Below are positions 25,818-35,363 of a DNA stretch of 64,000 bases, piece by piece. The stretch covers positions 1 to 64,000 of the forward strand of contig WGMS01000007.1 of assembly GCA_016124935.1 (NCBI GenBank), read 5' to 3'. The translations under genes and the position numbers were made by a program. Position 1 is the first letter of the stretch; each line of letters opens with the position of its first letter. The notes under the pieces are model-generated. The model searched no databases. It had not been told where the DNA came from and was given only the letters and a program-made list of their open reading frames with translations. This DNA comes from a bacterium (GTDB lineage Bacteria; Cyanobacteriota; Vampirovibrionia; Obscuribacterales; Obscuribacteraceae).

Positions 25818-26129
25818 CTAATCTTTTGACTTGTTCGGATTATTGATCAATTCGGTAAGCGAATCGATGATCACTTTGTCCGCTTTATGCTGCCAGTCCA
25901 GTGCGGTCAGAAGCTCGCTCCTGGACATCAATCCTTTGGACAACAAAATTTCACCAAGGGGTCTGCCGCTCTTCTCCTGCTCGTTTATAAGATCTTCGAG
26001 CTGATTTACTGTGAGCTTTCCGTGTTTTAAGAGGATCTCCCCGAGCTTCTCCGGACGGGTCAGGATGTCCCACTTCTCTTCTTCTGTCAAAAAGTCCTGA
26101 TCTTGCTTTGAACTATCGGCTTCTGCCAT
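25818..26129 (-). CDS. stand-alone MshEN/GspE N-terminal-like domain protein
   Basis: The 103 residues contain the pattern 'LGEILLKHGKLTVNQLEDLINEQ' and, about 25 residues later, 'LGEILLSKGLMSRSELLTALDWQ', the doubled motif of T2SSE_N/MshEN domains that bind cyclic di-GMP in type II secretion and pilus ATPases. No ATPase domain follows. It could be a free c-di-GMP sensor or adaptor. The binding property is inferred from the family. It lies upstream of the SDR gene in one operon. Confidence 0.75.
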   Translation of the reverse strand: MAEADSSKQDQDFLTEEEKWDILTRPEKLGEILLKHGKLTVNQLEDLINEQEKSGRPLGEILLSKGLMSRSELLTALDWQHKADKVIIDSLTELINNPNKSKD

Positions 26130-26219
26130 CGACTTTCATCCTATACACGTACAGATCAACCTTATCATTTTAAGCCGCGAGACTGACGGGAAACCTAAAT
26201 CCAATTTAAAGTTTCTGGC

Positions 26220-27185
26220 TCAGGCGTTGGCCGGCTGCACTCGGGCGGTCTGTTTCCTTTCTCTCCAGTAGACGAGCAGGCAGCTCGCATTGAATATAGA
26301 AGAATAGGTCCCCGAAATCACACCGATGAGCATTGCCAGCACGAAATCTCGAGTGGTGACTCCACCTAGAAAATACAGTGCGGCCAGGGTAAACACCACG
26401 GTCAGAGAGGTGTAAATCGAACGAGCCAGCGTCTGATTGACACTGTCGTTCGCCACATCGCCAAAGGTTTTCTTATGCTCTTCTCCGGTCTCTTTGTTTT
26501 TTACTTTGCTACCGACAAACTTGGCATTTTCTCTGATTCGGTCGAATACCACGATGGTGTCATGCACGGAAAATCCTATGACCGTCAGAACCGCACTGAT
26601 GAAAAGGCTGTCTACTTCCGTTCCTATCCACAGCCCCATCACCGCATAAATTCCACAGAGAACAATCACATCGTGAAACAGGGCGACGATGGCGCAGAAC
26701 GCATAGTCGAACATATAGCGCCATGAGATATAGGCGATCATCATTCCCAGGGTGAGGAAAAGCGCAATCAGTCCGTTAGTGAGCAGCTCCGGTCCGATCG
26801 TCGCTGTTACTTTGTCCACCGAAAGCGGCTTGAAATGTCCTATTTCTTTGGTAAGAACTTCATCCAGGCTGCGTTTCTGCTTCTCGTCATCGAGAGCTTT
26901 TGTGCGCATGACAATCACCTCTTCCCCAGAGATGAAGGCTTGCTGCACCTGAGAGCCAGTAAGACCGGTTTCTTCAAGGACGTTTCTGACCCTGTCCAGC
27001 TCGACCGGTTTGTCGAACTGATACTGCAAAATGGAACCTCCGGTGAAATCGATGCCGGGTTTCAACGGCGATCCGAAAACGGCACAGGACCAGATGATTC
27101 CGACCAGACCAGGAAGCGTCAGCAGGAGCGAAATACCGAACCACCACTTACGGTATTTGACTATGTCAACGTTAATACCTTTCAC
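26220..27185 (-). CDS. secF: protein translocase subunit SecF
   Basis: SecF works with SecD to drive preprotein release at the periplasmic side, using the proton gradient. The 321 residues have six membrane helices, 'PGIDFTGGSILQYQF' after the first helix, and the RND-type core 'GFSVHDTIVVFDRIREN' with 'SVNQTLARSIYTSLTVVFT'. The start overlaps the secD stop by 4 bases (ATGA), so the pair is translated together. Confidence 0.96.
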   Translation of the reverse strand: MKGINVDIVKYRKWWFGISLLLTLPGLVGIIWSCAVFGSPLKPGIDFTGGSILQYQFDKPVELDRVRNVLEETGLTGSQVQQAFISGEEVIVMRTKALDDEKQKRSLDEVLTKEIGHFKPLSVDKVTATIGPELLTNGLIALFLTLGMMIAYISWRYMFDYAFCAIVALFHDVIVLCGIYAVMGLWIGTEVDSLFISAVLTVIGFSVHDTIVVFDRIRENAKFVGSKVKNKETGEEHKKTFGDVANDSVNQTLARSIYTSLTVVFTLAALYFLGGVTTRDFVLAMLIGVISGTYSSIFNASCLLVYWRERKQTARVQPANA

Positions 27186-28777
27186 ACTGCCTCCTTGCTC
27201 TTAAGCCTGGATCCTTTGCGATCATATTTGTGTCCGAAGAGACCGAGTTGTCTCGGTACCAGATGCAGCATGGTTCTGGTGGCTGAAATAGCGGTGAACA
27301 TGGAAACCGCCACACCGATGGCCAGTGTGACGGCGAAACCCTTGACGATAGAGGTTCCGAACATCATCAGAACAGCGCAGGCGATAAGGCTGTTGGCGTT
27401 GCTATCGAGAATCGCCGAGAACGCTTTGCTGAAGCCTATTTCAATAGCAGAGTGCAATGAGCGGCCCGATGTCAACTCTTCTTTTGTTCTTTCGAAAATC
27501 AGAATGTTCGCGTCCACCGCCATTCCTACCGAAAGAATGAAGCCTGCGATACCAGCCAGGGTCAGAGTCACTGGTATCGCCTGAAATATCGCCAGGGTGG
27601 CTATGGTGTAGAGAATCAGGGCGATGTCCGCCACCAGTCCGCTCCAGCCATAGACGATCACCATGAAGACCATGACTGTGGCTATGCCGATTAAACCGGC
27701 CACAAGACTTTTATTGATTGAATCCTGACCGAGGGTTGCACCCACGGTTCTCTCTTCGAGAATGCTTACCGGTACAGGAAGGGCGCCGGCATTGAGTTTC
27801 AGCGAAAGATCCACCGCTTGCTCTTTGGTGAAGCTGCCGGTGATCTCACCGGTGCCTCCGGTAATGGGCTCACGCACATTTACCCCGCGATATTCTCGGA
27901 AAGGCAGCGGTCTGCCGTCGGCACCGCGGTCGGTCGGCTCTCCATCGAGAAAAATACCGATCTGCTTGCCTACCAGACGCTTGGTAAGCTGGCCGAATTT
28001 CTTGGCACCTTCCGGCTTGAACTCGAAGCCGACTTTCCATGTGCCACCGCCAACCATAGGAGTAGCCTGCGCCCTTTTGAAATCGGCACCGGTCAGACCG
28101 ACATCTTTCCAGACCGGTTTGCCTTCTTCGTCGAAAACCGGCATCCCCTCTTCCGTATAGGCTAGCTCTTTGAACTCGAGCATGGCTGTGGTACCGATTC
28201 TATCTTTAGCCTGCTGGGGGTCTTTGATACCGGGCATCTCCACAATCAGTCGATCACGCCCGGCGCGCTGGACTATTGTCTCTGACACCCCGAGGCTGTT
28301 GATCCGGTTGTTGATAACTGTTTCGACGCCGCGCATCACTTCCGGTGTTATCTCCGGCACCAGAGGAGAAGGGTCAGCCCGTAGAAGAAGCTGGGAGCCT
28401 CCTCTTAAATCCAGGCCCAGTCTCAGGTTGGTAAAAACTGTGTAGACCTTCTTGCTACCGAAGGGCATTTTGAAGTCGGTGATTTTCTGCAGGGTATTTC
28501 CGGTCAGTGCTTTGTCATATATGGACTTCTGCAAGTCTTCCCGGGCATAGTCGTTCATCTCTTTGAAGCGAGGATTGGTGATCATCCGCTGTTGCACGGT
28601 GATGCTGAGCTCTTGAGGCGGCAGTTTGGATAGATAAATCCAATCATCGACCGCAGATTTTGAGCGGACCTGAAAGAGTGTGGTCAAGGACCAGATCAAA
28701 ACTCCTATTACGGCAAGCGGTTTCCAGTCTTTAAAAAGCCCGCTTATCCAGGACATAATTTGCCAGTTCCCCGCCAT
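27182..28777 (-). CDS. secD: protein translocase subunit SecD
   Basis: The 531-residue protein carries the SecD P1 periplasmic domain ('LRLGLDLRGGSQLLLRADP', 'INNRINSLGVSETIVQRAGRDRLIVEMPGI') and the membrane core 'GMAVDANILIFERTKEEL'. It has six membrane helices in the usual places. An alternative ATG seven codons in, with GGGGA upstream, is possible. Upstream lies 252 bases with no gene. The operon is secD-secF. Confidence 0.96.
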   Translation of the reverse strand: MAGNWQIMSWISGLFKDWKPLAVIGVLIWSLTTLFQVRSKSAVDDWIYLSKLPPQELSITVQQRMITNPRFKEMNDYAREDLQKSIYDKALTGNTLQKITDFKMPFGSKKVYTVFTNLRLGLDLRGGSQLLLRADPSPLVPEITPEVMRGVETVINNRINSLGVSETIVQRAGRDRLIVEMPGIKDPQQAKDRIGTTAMLEFKELAYTEEGMPVFDEEGKPVWKDVGLTGADFKRAQATPMVGGGTWKVGFEFKPEGAKKFGQLTKRLVGKQIGIFLDGEPTDRGADGRPLPFREYRGVNVREPITGGTGEITGSFTKEQAVDLSLKLNAGALPVPVSILEERTVGATLGQDSINKSLVAGLIGIATVMVFMVIVYGWSGLVADIALILYTIATLAIFQAIPVTLTLAGIAGFILSVGMAVDANILIFERTKEELTSGRSLHSAIEIGFSKAFSAILDSNANSLIACAVLMMFGTSIVKGFAVTLAIGVAVSMFTAISATRTMLHLVPRQLGLFGHKYDRKGSRLKSKEAV

Positions 28778-29029
28778 GACTATGAATAACCTCTGTATTT
28801 TTCAGAAGCTCATTCTAACCCGTGCAAGCGCAGAACACAGGTATTGGTAAAGGATGTGGCCTAAATCCCTTTCATCTCGGGATATTTTGAACCGTCATTT
28901 GGAAAAATCAGGACCGCTCGCATATATTGAATTGAGCGCGAAGCGTTATGCGATCGCGTCCTGTTCGATAGCGATTCGGCAAAGCTGGTCTTGGAAAAAG
29001 TCCGCTTTTCTTTTTTTTAAACTGAGAAG

Positions 29030-29734
29030 TCAGGCAGTAGAGACTCTATCTCCGCCCTTTTGCATGGCAATTTCCAGGGCGCGGATGCCCTTTTCAATCA
29101 GTTCGTCGTGCTCCCGAGCATGGGCTGGAAACGCAGCCAGACCAACACTGGCCGTTACTTTGAGATTGTGCCAGTTGTGCGTTATCGACTGGGTCGCCAC
29201 CCTCTGCCTGATTCTCTCTGCGACTATGGCCGCCCCGGAGGCATTGGTCTCGGGGAAAATCAGTGCAAACTCTTCGGCGCTGTAACGAGCCGGAATATCG
29301 ACGTCACGGATAGCGCCTTTCAAAACATCTGCCACTACTTTGATAACGGCATCGGAGGTGAGGGCGCCATATTGTTTGACCACGTCCTTGAAGCCATCGA
29401 TAGCTACCATGCAGAGAGCCACCGGTCGTTTATAGCGTTTGGCCCGCTTCAACTCGTCTTTGATCTCTTTGGTGAAGGTTCTGTGGTTGTAAAGGTCGGT
29501 GAGGCTGTCGAGAAGCGCCAGGCGCTCTATCTCTTCGCCCTTGACCGCCGCCAGGCTCTGCTCGGTGGAAGTCAGCAATGATCGCTGCTCCAGCTCTTTG
29601 ACCCGCTCGATAACCTGGCTGTCCATGAAAGACCTGGCCCCGGCTGCTTTAGCCTGGTTTGGGTTGTCGAGAACTCTGCAAAACATGCAGGTCCTGCCGC
29701 TACAGATGTGATCAGTTCTTCCGACCCCGCCCAT
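29030..29734 (-). CDS. degenerate GGDEF-domain protein with N-terminal cysteines
   Basis: The 234 residues start with a short segment containing C-SGRT-C-MF-C (Cys at about 11, 16 and 19). A helix with RVKELEQRSLL follows, then a complete GGDEF fold. The active loop is SAEEF instead of GGEEF, while the RxxD inhibitory site RDVD is preserved. Loss of the two glycines predicts no synthesis, but binding of c-di-GMP at the RxxD site remains possible. The N-terminal cysteines could bind metal or a cluster, or sense redox. The next gene upstream is the amidohydrolase. Confidence 0.85.
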   Translation of the reverse strand: MGGVGRTDHICSGRTCMFCRVLDNPNQAKAAGARSFMDSQVIERVKELEQRSLLTSTEQSLAAVKGEEIERLALLDSLTDLYNHRTFTKEIKDELKRAKRYKRPVALCMVAIDGFKDVVKQYGALTSDAVIKVVADVLKGAIRDVDIPARYSAEEFALIFPETNASGAAIVAERIRQRVATQSITHNWHNLKVTASVGLAAFPAHAREHDELIEKGIRALEIAMQKGGDRVSTA

Positions 29735-29835
29735 TGGTGTATCTACCCTTCCTTGGAAATTTTGGAAATGTCTCGGTTCTATTGCTTCTTTTCCCGCTGC
29801 CGGGTAAGTCGAAACTAGTATAAATGAAACCCCGG

Positions 29836-31230
29836 TCAGCCTGCCACTTTTTGCGCCGGATTCTCGAGGGTGCCGTTTTTGACAACCGGTCGGCCTTCCA
29901 CATAGACATCTCTGACGCGGTAAGCCCCTTTGAAAAGTGCGTCTAGAATTCTAGCCTCATCTTCCACTGGCGATTCAGTGCTGTCATCCTCTTCCTCTTC
30001 AGGCACGCTTTCCAGAACCACCAGGTCGGCAAGCTTGCCTGGCGAAAGAGAGCCGATTCGCTCTGCCGCGCCGACGGCTCTTGCCGCATCTATAGTTATC
30101 AGTCTGAGCGCCAGCTTCAGTGCTTCGGTCCTTGTAAAGACACCGCTTTCGGTCAGAAGCTGTACCAGGGTTTTCGCTTCGTCCAGCATAGAGAGCGATT
30201 CGGTGGAAGCGAGGCTGTCTGTGCCAAGACCTGTCTTAAGCCCTTTTTCGAGAAAGTGTTCCAGAGGTGCTCTGCCATTTTCCAGATTGCGGTTGCTCCG
30301 GGGGCAGTGGGCTATGGAAACACCGGCGCGGGCTAACAGAGTCAAATCATCCGGACCGAGGTGGACGCAATGGGCTGCGATTAATTTATCACTGAAGCAG
30401 CCTTCGGCTTCCAGGCTCTGCACCGGGCTGCGACCTCGTCCTCTCCAGGAGATCCTCTCGATTATTTGATCTCTTCCGGCGGCAGTCCTCGCTTCAGCCG
30501 GTCGCGGAAGCACTGTTCTCAAGTAGCTGTCCAGGCGACTGTGACCGGTATCCGTCCAGGCGAGTTCTTGTGGGGATTCGGCCAGATGAGTGAGAACGAA
30601 CTTTCGTCTTTCTTTCGCCCAGGTCACTGCCAGTCGGAACAATTCCGGTGATACTGTATATAGTGAGTGTGGCGATATCGTCAACTCGATAGGTAAGGCG
30701 CCAGAGTTCTGCGTTGCTCCGGATAGTTCTTGTAGTTTTTGCAGTTCTTGCTCCAGGTCTTCCATGCGCTTTTGCCAGTGTGCGAAAACCGGCGAGGCAG
30801 AGGTTTCGTCCACTCCGAAGAGTTCGAGTCCGACTATGCCTCTAAGACCGACCCGCTGCATGGCCAGGGCGCTCTGGCCGGTGTAAGAGCTGTCCACCAG
30901 AAAAGTCGTTCCACTGAGAATGGCTTCTCTCGCTCCTTTTGCCGCGGAACGCTCGAAATCTTCCCTGCTCCATTTGCGGGTGGTAGCTACCAGGCTTTCG
31001 ATCCAGTCGAAAAGAGGTGTGTTTTTCAGGAATGGAGCCTCTGAATAGTCGAGGTGGCTGTGCAAGTTGATCAAGCCTGGAATGACGATGGTCCCTGAAG
31101 AACTCTTAATCTTTTCCAGGGAACGGCATGCCGTTATTTTTCCGTCGCTAATTAGAAGCTCCCCGTTTTTAACGGGAGGACCAGTGACCGGCAAGAGCCA
31201 GTCGGCTTTCAGGGACAGCGTTTCCCCCAT
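29836..31230 (-). CDS. amidohydrolase, SsnA/Atz-Trz-like deaminase
   Basis: The 464-residue metal-dependent hydrolase has the HxH motif in 'LINLHSHLDYSE' (about 58), a third His in 'VLTHLAESPQE', a fourth in 'IAAHCVHLGPDD', and the catalytic Asp in 'GLGTDSLAS'. The arrangement matches deaminases of the cytosine/S-adenosylhomocysteine/aminofutalosine type. No mqn (futalosine menaquinone pathway) genes are next to it, so the substrate is open. The lone start is an ATG at 31230. Confidence 0.85.
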   Translation of the reverse strand: MGETLSLKADWLLPVTGPPVKNGELLISDGKITACRSLEKIKSSSGTIVIPGLINLHSHLDYSEAPFLKNTPLFDWIESLVATTRKWSREDFERSAAKGAREAILSGTTFLVDSSYTGQSALAMQRVGLRGIVGLELFGVDETSASPVFAHWQKRMEDLEQELQKLQELSGATQNSGALPIELTISPHSLYTVSPELFRLAVTWAKERRKFVLTHLAESPQELAWTDTGHSRLDSYLRTVLPRPAEARTAAGRDQIIERISWRGRGRSPVQSLEAEGCFSDKLIAAHCVHLGPDDLTLLARAGVSIAHCPRSNRNLENGRAPLEHFLEKGLKTGLGTDSLASTESLSMLDEAKTLVQLLTESGVFTRTEALKLALRLITIDAARAVGAAERIGSLSPGKLADLVVLESVPEEEEDDSTESPVEDEARILDALFKGAYRVRDVYVEGRPVVKNGTLENPAQKVAG

Positions 31231-31407
31231 GGAATCTCTCTTTCCTTTGCTGTGGTAATATTTTGCCTGCCGACTGTTAATATAACCGGTCCAGTGCTTA
31301 GATCCGAATCTTTTCCGAGGTTCCTGCCGAGGAGGATCTCTGTAGGCCCTACATTGTTAACCTGAGGGCATTGATCTGAGCATCGACCTGGAGGAGCGGC
31401 AGACTAA

Positions 31408-31959
31408 TTGAAGATTAACCTTCACGAGTTGAATTCGCTGCCGCAAAGACGTTTGCGCTTCGGCTTCAACGAGAATCTCACGGTGGAAGGGGCGGTCAAG
31501 CCCGTGGTCGGTGAGTTGCTTGTATCTTCCAGTGTAGGCGGTATCCGGCTTGTGGGTACGGTCAACACCTTGTTGAAGCTCTCCTGTCATGTCTGTCTGC
31601 GCCCGTACTTCCAGGCTTTGACCGTTGACATCGATGAACAGTTCGCATATCTAGATCCCCGGGAAGAAGAGAATGCGCCCCGGGAGAAAGAGTTGCTTAA
31701 GGATGACTTCTTCGAAGCACTGCCCGCCGATGGATGTCTTGACATCGACGATGTTGTGTATCAAGCTGTAACGTTAGCGGCACCGGTTTTTTGTCGCTGT
31801 GGAGAGAGTTGTCCTGGTTGTCCGGATGCTCCTGATCTCGACTGTGTAAGTGATTCCGGCGATAACGTCCCGACTGGATTCGAGAAAGCTGAAATTGATC
31901 CCAGATGGAAGAATTTAAAGACTCTGTTGCATAAGCAGGAATCTGGAGAAAATTCGTAG
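31408..31959 (+). CDS. YceD/DUF177 family protein
   Basis: The family is linked to 23S rRNA accumulation in bacteria and plants and nearly always precedes rpmF. The 183 residues show a DUF177 core with 'LSCHVCLRPYFQALTVDIDEQF' (about 56-77) and a second Cys group 'CRCGESCPGC' (about 130-140), so zinc binding is plausible. It starts at a TTG with GGAGGAG upstream. It is the first gene of the rpmF-plsX-fabH-fabD operon. Confidence 0.88.
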   Translation: MKINLHELNSLPQRRLRFGFNENLTVEGAVKPVVGELLVSSSVGGIRLVGTVNTLLKLSCHVCLRPYFQALTVDIDEQFAYLDPREEENAPREKELLKDDFFEALPADGCLDIDDVVYQAVTLAAPVFCRCGESCPGCPDAPDLDCVSDSGDNVPTGFEKAEIDPRWKNLKTLLHKQESGENS

Positions 31960-31998
31960 ATAATATACAGTCCGACTCGTTTGGAGGACCAACTGATA

Positions 31999-32184
31999 AT
32001 GGCTTGCCCTAAGAAGAAAACATCCCACCAGAAACAGCATCAAAGAAGAGCTGGCTGGAAAGCCGGTGAAGTCACCCTTTCCAAGTGCTCCAATTGTGGA
32101 GCCCCCTCGCTACCTCACCGGATCTGCCCCGAGTGTGAATATTACCGGGGTCGCCCTGCATTTAAAAGAGATGCTATTTTCTAA
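31999..32184 (+). CDS. rpmF: 50S ribosomal protein L32
   Basis: The 61-residue basic protein begins MACPKKKTSHQK and carries the L32 zinc ribbon 'CSNCGAPSLPHRICPEC' (about 32-48). The ATG at 31999 follows TTGGAGGACC by 8 bases. An in-frame TTG 18 bases upstream would add residues not seen in L32. It lies between yceD and plsX, as is usual in bacteria. Confidence 0.97.
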   Translation: MACPKKKTSHQKQHQRRAGWKAGEVTLSKCSNCGAPSLPHRICPECEYYRGRPAFKRDAIF

Positions 32185-32242
32185 AAAAAGCGCCAGTCTC
32201 ACGGGGTCGGGTTAACTTTCAATTGCGGAGCTTAGAGCGCTC

Positions 32243-33286
32243 ATGATTCGAATTGCCATAGACGCCATGGGTGGTGATTACGCCCCCAGAGAGGTCGTCC
32301 ATGGTGCTGTGCTTGCAGCTATGGAGTACGGTGTCGCCATACAGTTAGTTGGTCCAGAAGAAGCTGTGCTGGCTGAATTTCGCCGTCCTAACGTTCGCAA
32401 GCTCATGGACGGCAGAGATCCTGAGTCGCTCAACATCAGCATAATTCACGCCAGCGAAGTGGTGGACATGGCAGAGAAGCCCAGCCGTGCCCTGCTCAAG
32501 AAAAGAAACGCCTCTATTGTCGTAGCCACCAGGCAGGTTGCCGAAGGCGCTGCCGACGCTCTGGTGGCCGCCGGCTCGACCGGAGCCGCTGCCGGTGCCG
32601 CGCAGCTTGGCCTTGGCCGAATCGCCAATGTCGAGCGGGCTGCCATCGCCTGCACCATGCCGACTATTCATCCTCAGCGCTGCATCATGCTGGATGTGGG
32701 AGCTAATGTGGAATGCACCGCCAATCAGCTTTTCCAGTTCGGCTTGATGGGCTCTATTCTTGCTAAAGGTTTGCATAATATTGAAAATCCCAAGGTAGGG
32801 GTTCTCAACATCGGTACCGAAGATACCAAGGGGACGGAGCTGGTCAAAGAGGTTCATCGGATGTTCTCCCAGACCGATCTGATCAACTTCATCGGTTTTG
32901 TCGAAGGACGAGATTATCCGATGGGTAAGGTCGATGTGGTTGTCACCGATGGATTTACCGGCAATGTCTCTTTGAAGACCGCCGAAGGTATCGCCAGAAT
33001 GGTGGGCTTCATGCTTCGTCAGGAGTTGATGAGTTCGGTCCGGGGCAAAATTGCCGGTGTACTGGCGGAGTCGGCGATCAAGGCTATGAAAGCCCGAGTA
33101 GATCCGAACGTTGCCGGTGGTGCACTTCTGGTCGGCGTAAAGGGTGTTTGTGTTATAGCCCACGGCGGCTCCCGGCACACAGCGATTAAGAACGCCATCC
33201 GGGTGGCCAAGGATATGGTGCTCGCCAATATTGTCAGTCGAATCGAGACCACTCTAAGCCTGAGCACTGCAGGTAGTGTCAAGTGA
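32243..33286 (+). CDS. plsX: phosphate acyltransferase PlsX
   Basis: PlsX makes acyl-phosphate from acyl-ACP, feeding phospholipid synthesis. The 347 residues start 'IAIDAMGGDYAP' and carry 'AGSTGAAAGAA' and 'VDVVVTDGFTGNVSLKTAEG', the family signatures. Its stop overlaps the fabH start by 4 bases (33283-33286). Confidence 0.97.
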   Translation: MIRIAIDAMGGDYAPREVVHGAVLAAMEYGVAIQLVGPEEAVLAEFRRPNVRKLMDGRDPESLNISIIHASEVVDMAEKPSRALLKKRNASIVVATRQVAEGAADALVAAGSTGAAAGAAQLGLGRIANVERAAIACTMPTIHPQRCIMLDVGANVECTANQLFQFGLMGSILAKGLHNIENPKVGVLNIGTEDTKGTELVKEVHRMFSQTDLINFIGFVEGRDYPMGKVDVVVTDGFTGNVSLKTAEGIARMVGFMLRQELMSSVRGKIAGVLAESAIKAMKARVDPNVAGGALLVGVKGVCVIAHGGSRHTAIKNAIRVAKDMVLANIVSRIETTLSLSTAGSVK

Positions 33287-34359
33287 AATTTCCGGTTGGA
33301 GCAAGGATCATCGGAGTCGGTGCCGGTCTTCCGGCGTCTGTCGTCAAGAACAGCGACCTGACCCGATTGGTCGATACTTCCGATGAGTGGATAACCACCA
33401 GGACCGGCATAAAAGAGCGTCGCATCGCTCTTGATACCGAAACAACCTCCGGGCTGGCAATTGAAGCGGCTCGCGATGCTCTGGGATTTGCCGGTATCGA
33501 GGCTGGTACCATTGATCTGATTATCGTGGCCACATCCACCCCTGACGATCTTTATCCTTCTACTGCCTGTAAAGTTCAGGGGGCAATCGGAGCAGTACAT
33601 GCCGCCGCATTTGATCTTGAGGCTGCCTGCACAGGTATAGTATATGCCCTTTCAGTCGCCCACCAGTTTATCGGGTCCGGTACTTATAAGAGAGTGCTTG
33701 TGATCGGCGCTGACATACATTCTCGTTTTCTCGATTGGGAAGACAGAAATACCTGTATCTTGTTTGGGGACGGAGCCGGAGCCTTTTTGCTGGAAGCCGA
33801 CGAAGAAGGCGAGACCGGCATATTGTCAACTTATTTGAGGGCGGACGGCACCGGTGCCCATCTTCTCTCGATACCGAATACGGGGACAGCTTATCCCCAT
33901 AACGGCACCACGCCCCCCAGGGCGGTGGAGCGTTATCTGCAGATGAACGGCAAGGCTATCTACAATTTCGCTGTGCAAAGAGTTCCCGAAGCGGTGAAGA
34001 CCGCTTGTGGGAACGCCGGGATCTCGGTGGAAGATGTGGACTTTTTAGTGCCGCACCAGGCTAATATTCGAATCATCAAGTCAGCCGCCGAGCGCCTTGG
34101 AATGTCGCCGGAGCAACTTGTCACCAATGTCGATGAGATGGGAAATACCTCTGCCGCATCGATTCCGCTGGCACTCTGGCAGGCAATTCAAAGAGACCAG
34201 ATCAGAGTGCCTTCCACCATCTGCCTGGTGGGATTCGGTGCCGGTTTGACCTGGGCTTCGGCCATAGTCAAATGGACAGCCAGGGATCTTAGACGCGTCC
34301 AGAAAATGACTGAGGATAAGAAAGAGAGCACAGAGAATCGGGAAACCCAGGAAGTATAG
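33283..34359 (+). CDS. fabH: 3-oxoacyl-ACP synthase III
   Basis: FabH condenses acetyl-CoA or another primer with malonyl-ACP to begin fatty-acid synthesis. The 358-residue protein shows the catalytic triad: Cys in 'DLEAACTGIVYAL' (about 115), His in 'FLVPHQANIRI' (about 257) and Asn in 'GNTSAASIPLAL' (about 287). A polar tail of about 20 residues follows the usual end. It starts at GTG overlapping plsX. Confidence 0.97.
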   Translation: MKFPVGARIIGVGAGLPASVVKNSDLTRLVDTSDEWITTRTGIKERRIALDTETTSGLAIEAARDALGFAGIEAGTIDLIIVATSTPDDLYPSTACKVQGAIGAVHAAAFDLEAACTGIVYALSVAHQFIGSGTYKRVLVIGADIHSRFLDWEDRNTCILFGDGAGAFLLEADEEGETGILSTYLRADGTGAHLLSIPNTGTAYPHNGTTPPRAVERYLQMNGKAIYNFAVQRVPEAVKTACGNAGISVEDVDFLVPHQANIRIIKSAAERLGMSPEQLVTNVDEMGNTSAASIPLALWQAIQRDQIRVPSTICLVGFGAGLTWASAIVKWTARDLRRVQKMTEDKKESTENRETQEV

Positions 34360-34376
34360 GATAGGAGTGTTGAGTG

Positions 34377-35351
34377 ATGGCTAGCAAAGGTAAATTGGTC
34401 TGTTTGTTTCCCGGTCAGGGTTCCCAGTCGGTGGGAATGGGGCTCGATCTCTATGAAAGCTTCAGTGAAGCCAAAGAGACTTTCGAGAAATTAGATCAAT
34501 ATGCCGGCAGGTCTTTGAGCCAGCTCTGTTTCCAAGGACCTCAAGATGAGTTGAAGCGGACAGTGAACACCCAGCCTACAATAATGGCGGCTTCCCTGGC
34601 TGCCTGGAGTTGTTATCAAAAGCTCAATGGACCCAAGCCCGACTTTGTCGCCGGGCACAGTCTGGGCGAAATCACCGCCCTTGCGGCAGTCGGGGCCCTT
34701 GGTCTGGAAGACGCGGTCAAACTGGTTGAAAAGCGGGCTGCTTTGATGGAGTCCTGCCCCAAAGGCGCTATGGCCGCTGTTTTGAAAGTGGATCCGGAAG
34801 TGCTCGAGAAGATCACCAGGGCGGTATCGGAAGAGTTCAAGGCGGAAGGCAAGTCGGACTCGGAATCGACTGTGGTGCTCGCCAATTTCAACTCGCGACA
34901 GCAACTGGTGATTTCGGGCAGTCCGGAAGCGGTGAAAGCTGCTTCTTCCAGGGTCAAAGGTGAAGGCGGTAAGGCGATTCCGTTGCCGGTCGGTGGTGCT
35001 TTCCACTCACCATTAATGGAAGAGGCCGCAAGAGAGTTCTCTCACTTACTTTCCGACTGTGCCCTTAAAGCTCCTGCCTGTGAAGTGGTCCAGAACTATG
35101 ACGCTCGGGGCAGTCAGGCAGTGGCTTCGATAAAAGAGAAGCTCGATATGCAGATGCGCAGTCCGGTTCGCTGGTACGAGTCGGTGGAGTACATGATCGA
35201 GAACGGTGCAGATACTTTTGTCGAGATAGGGCCAGGTAATGTCCTCACCGGACTGGTCAAGAAAATCGATGAGTCGGTCAGGGTTTTTAATATAAATGAC
35301 AGCGAAAGTTTAAGAGCGACGCTGAATGAACTCAGCGCCGCTCGCGTTTAA
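34377..35351 (+). CDS. fabD: malonyl-CoA:ACP transacylase
   Basis: FabD loads malonate onto acyl carrier protein. The 324 residues contain 'FPGQGSQSVGM', the nucleophile motif GHSLGE (about 90-95), and the catalytic His region 'PVGGAFHSPLM' (about 204-214). The ATG at 34377 follows AGGAG (GTG just before it is in frame). It ends the yceD-rpmF-plsX-fabH-fabD operon; acpP, fabG and fabF are not in the window. It converges with the next gene, with 12 bases between stops. Confidence 0.97.
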   Translation: MASKGKLVCLFPGQGSQSVGMGLDLYESFSEAKETFEKLDQYAGRSLSQLCFQGPQDELKRTVNTQPTIMAASLAAWSCYQKLNGPKPDFVAGHSLGEITALAAVGALGLEDAVKLVEKRAALMESCPKGAMAAVLKVDPEVLEKITRAVSEEFKAEGKSDSESTVVLANFNSRQQLVISGSPEAVKAASSRVKGEGGKAIPLPVGGAFHSPLMEEAAREFSHLLSDCALKAPACEVVQNYDARGSQAVASIKEKLDMQMRSPVRWYESVEYMIENGADTFVEIGPGNVLTGLVKKIDESVRVFNINDSESLRATLNELSAARV

Positions 35352-35363
35352 TCTGTTTTCGAA

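Noticed and set aside
28950..28957. Single GCGATCGC (HIP1) octamer
   Set aside because: HIP1 is abundant in many cyanobacteria but I noticed only this one copy in an intergenic gap, so it says nothing here.
28854..29285. 143-codon plus-strand frame opposite the GGDEF gene
   Set aside because: It is mostly the antisense shadow of a well-supported domain and has low-quality composition.
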